A DNA stretch of 13,368 bases from Alphaproteobacteria bacterium (lineage in GTDB: Bacteria > Pseudomonadota > Alphaproteobacteria > UBA8366): NCBI GenBank assembly GCA_018665505.1, contig JABJCS010000512.1, positions 1 through 13,368 of the forward strand. The letters are read 5' to 3'. The notes below the pieces were generated by a model, which saw only the letters and a program-made list of their open reading frames with translations, did no database searches and was not told the origin of the DNA. Numbering within the stretch: position 1 is the first letter of the stretch; each line of letters opens with the position of its first letter. The position numbers and the translations under genes are program-made. Shown piece after piece: positions 7,265 to 13,368 of the stretch.

Positions 7265-9052
7265 CTATTGAGCTTTACCGCTCTCGGCGCTTGTCGGTTG
7301 AGCGCTGGCGAAAACTTCGAAACTGTCGATGTCGTCGACAAATTCGCCTCGATAAGACCGACCATTCGCCTCGATAATGGCCTCGGAAAATCTCAGACGG
7401 CCGTTCTCGAAGGCAAGCCGAATAAAGGGCGTCCCCTGGCTCAACACGTTTTTCATCGCGGCGGCGTTTTGTTGCGGCACATTTTCTTTCAATAGTAAAT
7501 TCCGCTCGATCCCACCAGCCAACGCGCTGTTGGAGCCGATCACCACGACGGTCCGGCCATCCGTCGCATCATGACGCACGTCTTTCACGACCGGTGTTCC
7601 GAAGACTGAATAAAAAGTATATTCAACGATCTGATTGCGCCGCCAAACTGGGAAGGTCGATTGTTTTTCCCTGTATTCCCGAACCTGCGTCTTGTACCGG
7701 CCGTTTTCGGCAGTGATGCGGCGGCGGTAGGCGGAATCGCGCTCTTCCTCTCCGCGTGGCGCAATGACCGGAGGCGTCGGCGGCGGGCCGATGTATTGCG
7801 AGATGTTGTGATTGAGAATTTGCGCAAGGCGGGCCCGGAAGTAACTCGCCGTTCTCTCCAAGTCGAAATACTTGCCGAGGTCGACCAGTCGCGCCGTCTT
7901 GTCGAACGATCCGATGAGGGCTAGTCGGCCATCCAGAGAGAACGCCATTGAGCGAACTCCGTCCCCCAGCTTTAGCGTCGCCATTTTGCGTCCTGTCTCG
8001 GCGACCCAAAGGACGGCGGTTTTATCCCGCGATCCGGTTAGCACGAAGCGACCGTCCGGTGTGAAACGGGCGTAGGAGACGATACCTCCGTGCGAGAATG
8101 TCTGCGTCAGTTTCTTGTCTTCGACGCGCCAAACCTTCGCGGTATTATCTCCGCCTGCAGTCACCGCGAGTTTGGCGTCTGGCGAGAAATGTACGTCGTA
8201 GACGGCGCCTTCGTGTGTCCAGCGGTGCACTTCGTCACCGGTCTCAATATCGAAAAGCCGGGCCGTGCCGTCCTGCGCGCCACTTAACCCGTACCGGCCA
8301 TCGGGGGAGGCATCCACAGCGCCGACTTCACCTTCGTGTTGCCATTCGTGGATTGCCTGTCCGGTGCGCAGATCCCAGAGCCGGGCGAACTTATCCACCG
8401 AGCCGGTCATCAGCTTCACGCCATCGGGTGTGAAATCAAGCGGGAGGACAGTGCCGTTATGCGGCATCTCGACAATTTTCTCTCCGGTCTCCCGATCCCA
8501 AAGCTTCGCCGTGCGATCAGCGGCGCTGGTCGCGACATAGCGTCCTCCGCCCGGCGAAAAATCGAGATCCTCGACATCCTTCCAGTGGCCCCATTCGCGT
8601 AACATTTTACCGGTCTTGAGGTCCCATTCACGGGTAGTGCCGTCGCCGGCTCCGGTGAAGGAGGTTTTACCGTCCGGCGCCACGGCAGCGATGATCACGT
8701 AGGATGGCCGTTTCGGTAAAAAGGTATGAAGGAGCTTGCCCGTCACGATATCGTAGGCGCGGCCCTCTTTCCATGAGCCGGTCACTGCTATTCGAGCATC
8801 CGGCGAAAAATTAACTGAGGAAACCGATCCTAGATGATCCCAAATATGTTCCTTGGCCGGAACCGGCAACTTTACGGAATAGCGGGCGGCGGCGGTTTCC
8901 GACCAGGTGATTTCCTTCAGCGCGATGAGCCGGTTGCGCTCCCCATAGGGGTTGCTCTGTTGAGCGATTGCCGCAGAGGCGACCACGCTGGCCGCAAGTA
9001 TGAGAACGGTACGACGGATATTCCGTTTCAGCCGTACCTTTCTCTTGATCAT
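7265..9052 (-). CDS. Secreted WD40-repeat beta-propeller protein with unassigned C-terminal region
   Basis: The 595-residue protein begins with a basic n-region and a hydrophobic stretch (about residues 15-30) ending in AIA before QQS, so it is probably exported to the periplasm. About eight WD40-type repeats cover residues 76-395 with a spacing near 40, for example TAKLWDRETGEKIVEM (181-196), FARLWDLRTGQAIHEW (222-237) and TAKVWRVEDKKLTQTF (304-319). They predict a seven- or eight-bladed propeller used for protein binding. Residues 396-595 are not WD40; they contain an R/E/K-rich segment (434-464) and a predicted beta-rich part (474-580) that I do not recognise firmly. The segment EERDSAYRRRI vaguely resembles the FExxxEYxxR motif of some bacterial envelope proteins. 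trcR is 51 nt upstream on the same strand, so co-transcription is possible. The partner and function are unknown. Confidence 0.85.
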   Translation of the reverse strand: MIKRKVRLKRNIRRTVLILAASVVASAAIAQQSNPYGERNRLIALKEITWSETAAARYSVKLPVPAKEHIWDHLGSVSSVNFSPDARIAVTGSWKEGRAYDIVTGKLLHTFLPKRPSYVIIAAVAPDGKTSFTGAGDGTTREWDLKTGKMLREWGHWKDVEDLDFSPGGGRYVATSAADRTAKLWDRETGEKIVEMPHNGTVLPLDFTPDGVKLMTGSVDKFARLWDLRTGQAIHEWQHEGEVGAVDASPDGRYGLSGAQDGTARLFDIETGDEVHRWTHEGAVYDVHFSPDAKLAVTAGGDNTAKVWRVEDKKLTQTFSHGGIVSYARFTPDGRFVLTGSRDKTAVLWVAETGRKMATLKLGDGVRSMAFSLDGRLALIGSFDKTARLVDLGKYFDLERTASYFRARLAQILNHNISQYIGPPPTPPVIAPRGEEERDSAYRRRITAENGRYKTQVREYREKQSTFPVWRRNQIVEYTFYSVFGTPVVKDVRHDATDGRTVVVIGSNSALAGGIERNLLLKENVPQQNAAAMKNVLSQGTPFIRLAFENGRLRFSEAIIEANGRSYRGEFVDDIDSFEVFASAQPTSAESGKAQ

Positions 9053-9103
9053 TGTGCCCCCGTGTAGCGGTATTCAATCGAAAGGCCGATACGCGAGCCT
9101 AGT

Positions 9104-9700
9104 TCAGGAGTCCCCGAACGGATTGGCCATCGACGAAACGGGCTCTTCCGGAATTGCTTCGATGATCCTAGGTTGTCGTCCGGCCTTTAGGCCTTTCTCA
9201 ATAGCCTGGGCCAAGTCGTCATGACTGCAGAGCCCGAGTTCGACAGGACTGCGGGGACGTAAGTTCGGCATATTCCGATGCGTACGGTCGCGTACGGCAT
9301 TGATCGTTGGCTTGGTCGTCCCGATGAGACGGCCGACCTGGGCGTCGGAAAGTTCCGGGTGATGGCGCAAAATCCAGGCGATTGCGTCTGGTTTTTCCTG
9401 GCGGCGGGACAGCGGTGTGTAGCGCGGACCCTTGGGTCGCGCCTCCGGTTGCGGGATGTCGGATTTCGCCATCTCCAACCGCGCAGCGCCGTCGCCCTCA
9501 CAGCGTGTGATTTCTTCGCGTGTCAACTGACCGTTGATGATCGGGTCGATCCCTTGCATGCCGATCGCGACTTCTTCGTCCGCGATTGCCTGCACTTCCA
9601 ATTCATGGAGATTGCATAAGGTTGCAATCTGCAGAAATGAAAGGCCCGTGTTTTCGACCAACCAAACGGCCGTTGCCTGCGGCATTAGCGGTCTTGCCAT
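9104..9700 (-). CDS. trcR: TrcR-family cell-cycle transcriptional regulator (DUF1013)
   Basis: This 198-residue protein matches the alphaproteobacterial DUF1013 family, named TrcR for a cell-cycle-linked transcriptional regulator. Recognisable features are the start MARPLMPQATAVWLVENTGL, the segment LSFLQIATLCNLHELEVQAI (20-39) that looks like a helix-turn-helix, GIDPIINGQLTREEITRCE (50-68), and a second helix-turn-helix-like region at about 117-140 (LSDAQVGRLIGTTKPTINAV), followed by RTHRNMPNLRPRSPVELGLC. ATG 9700 is preferred over a TTG 25 codons upstream because GAGGA lies 5 nt before it and family members begin with MARPLMP. Upstream on the same strand is a quinone oxidoreductase; downstream is the WD40 protein. 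The family call is strong; the regulatory role is taken from family knowledge. Confidence 0.92.
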   Translation of the reverse strand: MARPLMPQATAVWLVENTGLSFLQIATLCNLHELEVQAIADEEVAIGMQGIDPIINGQLTREEITRCEGDGAARLEMAKSDIPQPEARPKGPRYTPLSRRQEKPDAIAWILRHHPELSDAQVGRLIGTTKPTINAVRDRTHRNMPNLRPRSPVELGLCSHDDLAQAIEKGLKAGRQPRIIEAIPEEPVSSMANPFGDS

Positions 9701-9783
9701 GATAATCCTCGATTCTTTACGATTCTTCCGCTCCCGTGCGTCGGCGACGGAACGTTTTTGAATATTTATTCCCAATTAACGCA

Positions 9784-9811
9784 TTTATACCGCACGTTGT
9801 CGGCGGCGCAA
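9784..9811 (-). promoter_or_regulatory. Possible promoter of trcR
   Basis: On the minus strand TATAAA (9789-9784; 5 of 6 matches) lies 16 bp from TTGCGC (9811-9806; 3 of 6). It sits in the 125-nt gap between the quinone oxidoreductase stop and the trcR start and would give a leader of about 75 nt. The -10 is good and the -35 weak, as might be expected for an activated promoter. Confidence 0.4.
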
Positions 9812-9825
9812 TGGTTCCTGTCAGA

Positions 9826-10830
9826 TTAGTGATCGGCCACCGTCAAGATAATCTTGCCGATATGGCCACTCGATTCCATGCGTTGATGTGCTTGAGCGGC
9901 ATCCGTGAGTGGGAATTTAGAGTCGATAACCGGTTTAATCCGACCGGCGGTGAACATCGGCCAGACCTTTTCCTTCAGTTCGAAAGCAATAGCCGCCTTC
10001 GACGCATCCGATTGGGCGCGTAGAGTGGACGCGGTTATGGTCTGACGTTTGACCATGAACCGGCTCAATGTCAGTTCGGCTGTCGCCCCCGTGAGAAACG
10101 CGATGATCGACAAGCGTCCGTCGATGGCCAGACTATCAATGTTCTTCTGGATGTAATCGCCGCCAACCATGTCAAGGATGACATCCACACCGCGTTTTTC
10201 AGTTTTTGCCCGCAGCACCGCGGCCCAATCCTCGTCCCGGTAATTGATCGCGACATCCGCGCCGAGATCCCGGCAGGCAGCGCATTTCACGTCTGAGCCG
10301 GCGGTTGTGTAGACGGTGGCCCCCAAGGCTTTGGCCAATTGGATCGCTGTCGTCCCGATGCCGCTCGACCCGCCGTGGACGAGAAAACTCTCACCCTCGC
10401 GCAAATAGGCGCGCTGGAACACATTGTGCCAGACCGTAAAACTAGTCTCGGGGATGCCCGCGGCGTCTAAAATTGAAATACCGTCTGGAACCGGTAAACA
10501 ATGACCCGCCGGTGCAATGCAATATTCCGCGTATCCGCCACCGGGCGTTAGCGCACACACGCGATCGCCGATGGAAACACCTTCGACGCCATCTCCGAGT
10601 GCTGCGATTTCGCCGGAGACTTCCAGGCCCGGAAGGTCTGATTGACCGGGCGGCGGTGGGTAATGACCGGCACGTTGAATAGCGTCTGGTCGATTTACAC
10701 CAGCGGCCGCAACGCGGATCAAAACGTCATTCGCCGAGGGTTTCGGAAGGGGACGGGTCGTCGGTTTCAATACGTCCGGACCGCCAAACTCGGAAATTTC
10801 CATTGCGGTCATTGTCTCGGGTAAAGACAT
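9826..10830 (-). CDS. NAD(P)H quinone oxidoreductase, PIG3 family (zinc-free MDR)
   Basis: The 334-residue protein belongs to the medium-chain dehydrogenase/reductase superfamily, quinone oxidoreductase branch, and likely reduces quinones or activated alkenes with NADPH in the cytosol. It shows the N-terminal GroES-like domain with GVNRPDAIQRAGHYPPPPG (44-62) and LPGLEVSGEI, both typical of the PIG3 group, then the nucleotide-binding motif VHGGSSGIGTTAIQLAKALG (151-170) and TTAGS. The catalytic and structural zinc ligands of alcohol dehydrogenases are absent. GGGAG lies about 10 nt before the ATG; an internal ATG six codons later is possible. The gene is divergent from the DUF1192 gene across 108 nt. 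Physiological substrate unknown. Confidence 0.92.
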   Translation of the reverse strand: MSLPETMTAMEISEFGGPDVLKPTTRPLPKPSANDVLIRVAAAGVNRPDAIQRAGHYPPPPGQSDLPGLEVSGEIAALGDGVEGVSIGDRVCALTPGGGYAEYCIAPAGHCLPVPDGISILDAAGIPETSFTVWHNVFQRAYLREGESFLVHGGSSGIGTTAIQLAKALGATVYTTAGSDVKCAACRDLGADVAINYRDEDWAAVLRAKTEKRGVDVILDMVGGDYIQKNIDSLAIDGRLSIIAFLTGATAELTLSRFMVKRQTITASTLRAQSDASKAAIAFELKEKVWPMFTAGRIKPVIDSKFPLTDAAQAHQRMESSGHIGKIILTVADH

Positions 10831-10938
10831 GTTTCTCGCTCCCGCCGTATGGGTTAAATGTCTGGAATTGGGTTGCAGGTCTAGCCTGCGGTGAGCACAC
10901 TTGCAAGCGGTCGCAATCGAACCGAGGAGACGATAAAC

Positions 10939-11124
10939 ATGGCCGAAGAAGATGATGATCTTCCACGCGCTCTGCGCCCGAAACCGATGGATCTGGACGT
11001 CATGTCAATTGGCGAGCTGTCCGAATATATAGGTGAGCTTGAGGCAGAAATAGAACGCATCCGCATGGCCGTTATTCGCAAGGAAGAACAAAAACTTGCC
11101 GCGGACGCCGTCTTCAAAAGATAA
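10939..11124 (+). CDS. DUF1192 family small protein
   Basis: This 61-residue protein matches the alphaproteobacterial DUF1192 family. It has an acidic start (MAEEDDDLPRALRPKPMDLD), then a short helical segment MSIGELSEYIGELEAEIERI with heptad-like hydrophobics that should form a coiled coil, and a basic C-terminus. ATG 10939 follows GAGGAGA with 8-nt spacing, so the longer in-frame reading from 10891 is not needed. It is divergent from a PIG3-type oxidoreductase, an arrangement I associate with alphaproteobacterial genomes. No biochemical role is known to me. Confidence 0.9.
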   Translation: MAEEDDDLPRALRPKPMDLDVMSIGELSEYIGELEAEIERIRMAVIRKEEQKLAADAVFKR

Positions 11125-11140
11125 GGTCACAAATAAGAAA

Positions 11141-11157
11141 TTAACTATAATTGTTAA
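11141..11157. promoter_or_regulatory. TTAAC/GTTAA dyad overlapping a TATAAT box
   Basis: The inverted repeat TTAAC-n7-GTTAA spans 11141-11157 and contains a perfect TATAAT at 11146-11151. The best -35 candidate, AGGTCA at 11124-11129, is weak (3 of 6, 16-bp spacer) and overlaps the DUF1192 stop codon. The layout fits a promoter whose -10 region is covered by a repressor. A second TTGTTA occurs at 11162-11167. The local AT richness makes chance possible. Confidence 0.35.
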
Positions 11158-11295
11158 CCTATTGTTAGCAACTTTCCCTTAATTTGATAGATGACGCGAT
11201 TGTCCCAAGCGCGTCCGGATGGGTTCGCTACCCCGGATCCCATCTAATTTCCTCCCTTTAGACTCGGGTCGCTATTGATTTAGCGACCCTTTTTT
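11158..11295 (+). ncRNA. Candidate small RNA or attenuated leader ending in an intrinsic terminator
   Basis: If TATAAT at 11146-11151 is used, transcription from about 11158 would end at the terminator at 11266-11295, giving an RNA of about 138 nt with no open reading frame of note. It includes a possible hairpin at 11215-11236 (CCGG and GGT arms around TTCGCT) and an unpaired pyrimidine-rich stretch TTTCCTCCCTTTA (11248-11260) complementary in part to ribosome-binding sites, a feature seen in several alphaproteobacterial sRNAs. The alternative is simply a long 3' untranslated region of the DUF1192 transcript. The start is uncertain. Confidence 0.3.
11266..11295 (+). terminator. Strong Rho-independent terminator
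   Basis: GGGTCGCTA (11266-11274) and TAGCGACCC (11281-11289) form a perfect 9-bp stem with a TTGATT loop, followed directly by six T residues (11290-11295). It ends transcription of DUF1192 or of an RNA begun in the spacer, 142 nt after the DUF1192 stop, and insulates metY. On the minus strand the stem lacks a comparable U tract. Confidence 0.93.
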
Positions 11296-11299
11296 CTAC

Positions 11300-11374
11300 C
11301 GTGCGGTTCATCCGTTCAGGATGCTTTGAACCGGCAAATGATTCGGTTAATGTGCCGCACGTTCATTACTGCGG
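11300..11374 (+). promoter_or_regulatory. Candidate switching leader of the O-acetylhomoserine sulfhydrylase gene
   Basis: Two mutually exclusive folds can be drawn. Fold A: CGTGCGG (11300-11306) pairs with CCGCACG (11355-11361), enclosing CATCC/GGATG (11309-11313 / 11319-11323) and AACCG/CGGTT (11329-11333 / 11344-11348), a three-way junction that leaves the G-rich ribosome site near 11371-11376 free. Fold B: CGGTTCA (11304-11310) pairs with TGAACCG (11327-11333), freeing CCGCA (11355-11359) to pair with TGCGG (11370-11374) and hide that site. I do not see the SAM-II conserved core. It counts only if transcription starts before 11300, which the sequence does not prove. Confidence 0.4.
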
Positions 11375-11386
11375 GGTCAATTTGCG

Positions 11387-12682
11387 ATGGTTAAACCCGA
11401 TCACCTGAAACCGGCGACACTGGCGCTTCATGCGGGCCAGCAACCTGATTCGGCCACCGGCGCGCGGGCGGTGCCGATCTACCAGACCACGTCCTTCGTC
11501 TTCGAGGATGCGGATCATGCGGCATCTCTCTTCAACCTCGAAGCCTCCGGTCACATTTATTCGCGTATCTCGAACCCGACCGTCGCAGTCTTGGAAGAGC
11601 GCATCGCCGCGTTGGAAGGTGGCGTGGGGGCATTGTGCACGGCCAGCGGACAGGCGGCCTTGCATATGGGCATCGTGACATTGATGGGAGTCGGCGGTCA
11701 TATCGTCGCCTCCTCTTCGCTCTATGGCGGCTCGACCAATATGTTCCAATATACTCTGCCACGGTTTGGAATTACGGCGACGCTTGTCGATCCGCGCGAC
11801 CATGAGGCCATGCGGGCAGCCATCCGCCCCGAAACTCGGTTGGTGTTCGGTGAGGTTCTGGGGAATCCCGGCCTGGAAGTTTTCGATATCGAGCCGATTG
11901 CGGAAATCGCCCATGATGCGGGCTTGCCATTGATGTTGGATGCGACTTTCGCGACACCGTTCCTTTGCCGTTCCTTTGATTATGGCGCAGATATTGTCAT
12001 GCATTCGGCGACGAAATGGCTTGGCGGACATGGAGTCGCCATCGGCGGCGCGCTTGTCGATTCCGGCAAATTCGATTGGGCGGCAAGCGGCAAGTTTCCG
12101 ACTCTGACCGAGCCCTACGATGGCTATCACGGAATCAATTTCTGGGAGGAATACGGCCCAGCGGCATTCATCATGCGCGCGCGCCTTGAAGGGATGCGAG
12201 ATTTCGGGCCCTGCATGAGCCCGACAAGTGCATTTCATATCTTGCAGGGTGTCGAGACACTACCGATGCGAATGGAACGGCATGTCGCGAATGCGGGGAA
12301 AATGGCGGCTTTCCTGGCTGCCCACGATGCCGTCGCCTGGGCCAATCATCCGAGTTTGCCGAACCATCCCGATACGGCGTTGACGAAGAAGTATTTCCCG
12401 AAGGGGGCGGGATCAATCGTTTGCTTTGGTGTGAAGGGCGGGCGCAAGGCCGGCGAAAAAACCATCGAACGGGTCGAATTGTTTTCGCATCTCGCTAATG
12501 TCGGCGACGCGAAATCATTAATTCTGCACCCGGCCAGCACGACCCATCAGCAACTGACCGCGGCACAACTCGAGAAAGCCGGTATCGGAGAAGATATGAT
12601 TCGTTTGTCAATCGGTCTCGAGGATGTGGATGATTTGATGGCCGATTTGGATCAGGCGCTGCGTGCATCGCAAAGGGGATAA
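11387..12682 (+). CDS. metY: O-acetylhomoserine sulfhydrylase (aminocarboxypropyltransferase)
   Basis: This PLP enzyme of the Cys/Met metabolism family makes homocysteine from O-acetylhomoserine and sulfide in methionine synthesis. The 431-residue length fits the OAH sulfhydrylase group rather than the shorter (about 400) cystathionine enzymes. Seen are IYQTTSFVFED (31-41), YSRISNPTVAVLEERIAALE (58-77), TASGQAAL (85-92), GEVLGNPGLEVFDI (155-168), the pyridoxal-anchoring D185 in LMLDATFATP, and the Schiff-base lysine K210 in HSATKWLGGHG; SLILHPASTTHQQL (from about residue 374 onward) closes the fold. A weak G-rich ribosome site lies about 10 nt before ATG. An alpha/beta hydrolase follows after 3 nt, so the two are co-transcribed. 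O-succinylhomoserine sulfhydrylase activity is the main alternative. A methionine-related control of the leader would be expected. Confidence 0.92.
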   Translation: MVKPDHLKPATLALHAGQQPDSATGARAVPIYQTTSFVFEDADHAASLFNLEASGHIYSRISNPTVAVLEERIAALEGGVGALCTASGQAALHMGIVTLMGVGGHIVASSSLYGGSTNMFQYTLPRFGITATLVDPRDHEAMRAAIRPETRLVFGEVLGNPGLEVFDIEPIAEIAHDAGLPLMLDATFATPFLCRSFDYGADIVMHSATKWLGGHGVAIGGALVDSGKFDWAASGKFPTLTEPYDGYHGINFWEEYGPAAFIMRARLEGMRDFGPCMSPTSAFHILQGVETLPMRMERHVANAGKMAAFLAAHDAVAWANHPSLPNHPDTALTKKYFPKGAGSIVCFGVKGGRKAGEKTIERVELFSHLANVGDAKSLILHPASTTHQQLTAAQLEKAGIGEDMIRLSIGLEDVDDLMADLDQALRASQRG

Positions 12683-12685
12683 GCC

Positions 12686-13368
12686 GTGTGGATTGAAATG
12701 GATGACGCAAGAATATTCGCCCAAACCGGCGGCAAGGCATTTGATGCGGAAAAACCGTCGGTCGTGCTTCTCCACGGTGCTGGAATGGATCAAACCGTCT
12801 GGCAGCAGCAATCTCGCTATCTGGCGCATCACGGGTGGAACGTCTTTGCCGTTGATCTGCCGGGACATGGGTTAAGCACCGGGCAACCGCCCGAAAGCGT
12901 GCCTGCCGGAGCGGATTGGCTCGTCTCGTTCCTAGACTCTGCGGGGCTTGAGAAGGTGGCATTGGTCGGTCATTCGCTCGGCGCGTTGATATCGCTGGAG
13001 GCGGCAGTCCGCTATAGCGACCGGGTTTCGCAACTGGCGCTGTTGGGCGTGACGCCAAAGATGCCGGTGCATCAGGATCTATTGGATGCGGCGACGGCGA
13101 ACGAGCCCGTGGCCGGGCAACTGATTGTCGGCTGGGGTTTTGGCAAGCAGGCCCATCGTGGCGGTAATATTGCACCTGGCATTTGGATGATGGGCGGTGG
13201 TGGCCGATTGATCGAGCATGCGCGGCCGGGGGTGCTCGGCGCCGATCTCAATGCCGCCAATGCTTATCTAGGTGGACAGGAGGCGGCAGGGGCCGTGCGA
13301 TGCGATACGTTGCTGTTGTTGGGTGCCGCGGACCGGATGACGCCTGTGAAGGGTGCCAGGGCGCTGCA
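12686..13368 (+). CDS. Alpha/beta hydrolase (C-terminus beyond the window)
   Basis: An open frame of 227 codons runs to the right edge. It has the oxyanion-hole motif VVLLHGAGMDQTVW (26-39), VFAVDLPGHGLS (53-64), the nucleophile elbow LVGHSLGAL with S97, and LLLLGAADRMTP near the edge, where D216 is a likely acid residue; the catalytic histidine lies outside. GTG 12686 is chosen because AGGGGA is 6 nt upstream; ATG 12698 is a weaker alternative. The gene starts 3 nt after metY stops, so translational coupling is likely. Homoserine acetyltransferase shares this fold, but the short N-terminus and the HGAGMD pattern argue for a general small hydrolase. Substrate unknown. Confidence 0.88.
   Translation, partial: MWIEMDDARIFAQTGGKAFDAEKPSVVLLHGAGMDQTVWQQQSRYLAHHGWNVFAVDLPGHGLSTGQPPESVPAGADWLVSFLDSAGLEKVALVGHSLGALISLEAAVRYSDRVSQLALLGVTPKMPVHQDLLDAATANEPVAGQLIVGWGFGKQAHRGGNIAPGIWMMGGGGRLIEHARPGVLGADLNAANAYLGGQEAAGAVRCDTLLLLGAADRMTPVKGARAL

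Noticed and set aside
7209..7269. Terminator between the convergent TAXI and WD40 genes (AATAGC / GCTATT repeat)
   Set aside because: The arms are only 6 bp, 22 nt apart, overlap the WD40 stop codon and have no T run.
10875..10889. GCAGG / CCTGC hairpin in the spacer between the oxidoreductase and DUF1192
   Set aside because: A 5-bp stem in GC-rich DNA is expected by chance and it matches no promoter or terminator arrangement.
11125..11386. SAM-II riboswitch before metY
   Set aside because: The conserved GCUAAA-containing core and pseudoknot that I associate with SAM-II are not found in the spacer.
11366..12238. Minus-strand open frame (290 codons) inside metY
   Set aside because: It opposes a strongly conserved PLP enzyme, has shadow-like composition and no supported ribosome site.
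12495..13175. Minus-strand open frame (226 codons) over the end of metY and the hydrolase
   Set aside because: The plus-strand genes carry catalytic motifs through the whole stretch; the antisense protein is Arg/Pro/Ser-rich without motifs.

Overview
The window looks like chromosomal DNA from an alphaproteobacterium of moderately high G+C content. Two small lineage markers support this: a TrcR/DUF1013-family protein and a DUF1192-family protein flanking a PIG3-type quinone oxidoreductase. I see no phage, IS, CRISPR, rRNA or tRNA signal. The exact order or genus cannot be fixed from the sequence alone.

Layout. (1) 1-2758, minus strand: an acyl-CoA dehydrogenase (cut by the left edge) preceded by an AAE-type acyl-CoA synthetase. 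(2) 2759-2952: a divergent promoter region with a 15-bp tandem repeat and a strong -10 box. (3) 2953-4851, plus strand: propionyl-CoA synthetase prpE. Together these three genes suggest activation and oxidation of short or medium acyl chains. (4) 5059-7208, plus strand: two tandem paralogous TAXI-type TRAP solute-binding protein genes. Both are interrupted by single-base indels in short A runs, and there is no TRAP permease gene here. (5) 7265-10830, minus strand: a secreted WD40-repeat protein with an unrecognised C-terminal region, then (moving upstream) trcR and a quinone oxidoreductase. (6) 10939-11124, plus strand: the DUF1192 protein, divergent from the oxidoreductase. (7) 11125-11386: an information-rich spacer with an operator-like dyad, a possible small RNA ending in a strong intrinsic terminator, and a leader that can form mutually exclusive folds ahead of the next gene. 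(8) 11387 to the end, plus strand: O-acetylhomoserine sulfhydrylase and, 3 nt later, an alpha/beta hydrolase that runs off the right edge.

Most genes are standard metabolic or housekeeping families. The points most worth a second look are the paired TAXI lesions, the metY leader with its predicted ribosome-site switch, the possible small RNA before it, the prpE promoter repeats, and the WD40 protein's C-terminal domain. All functional calls rest on motif recognition by eye; no database search was run.
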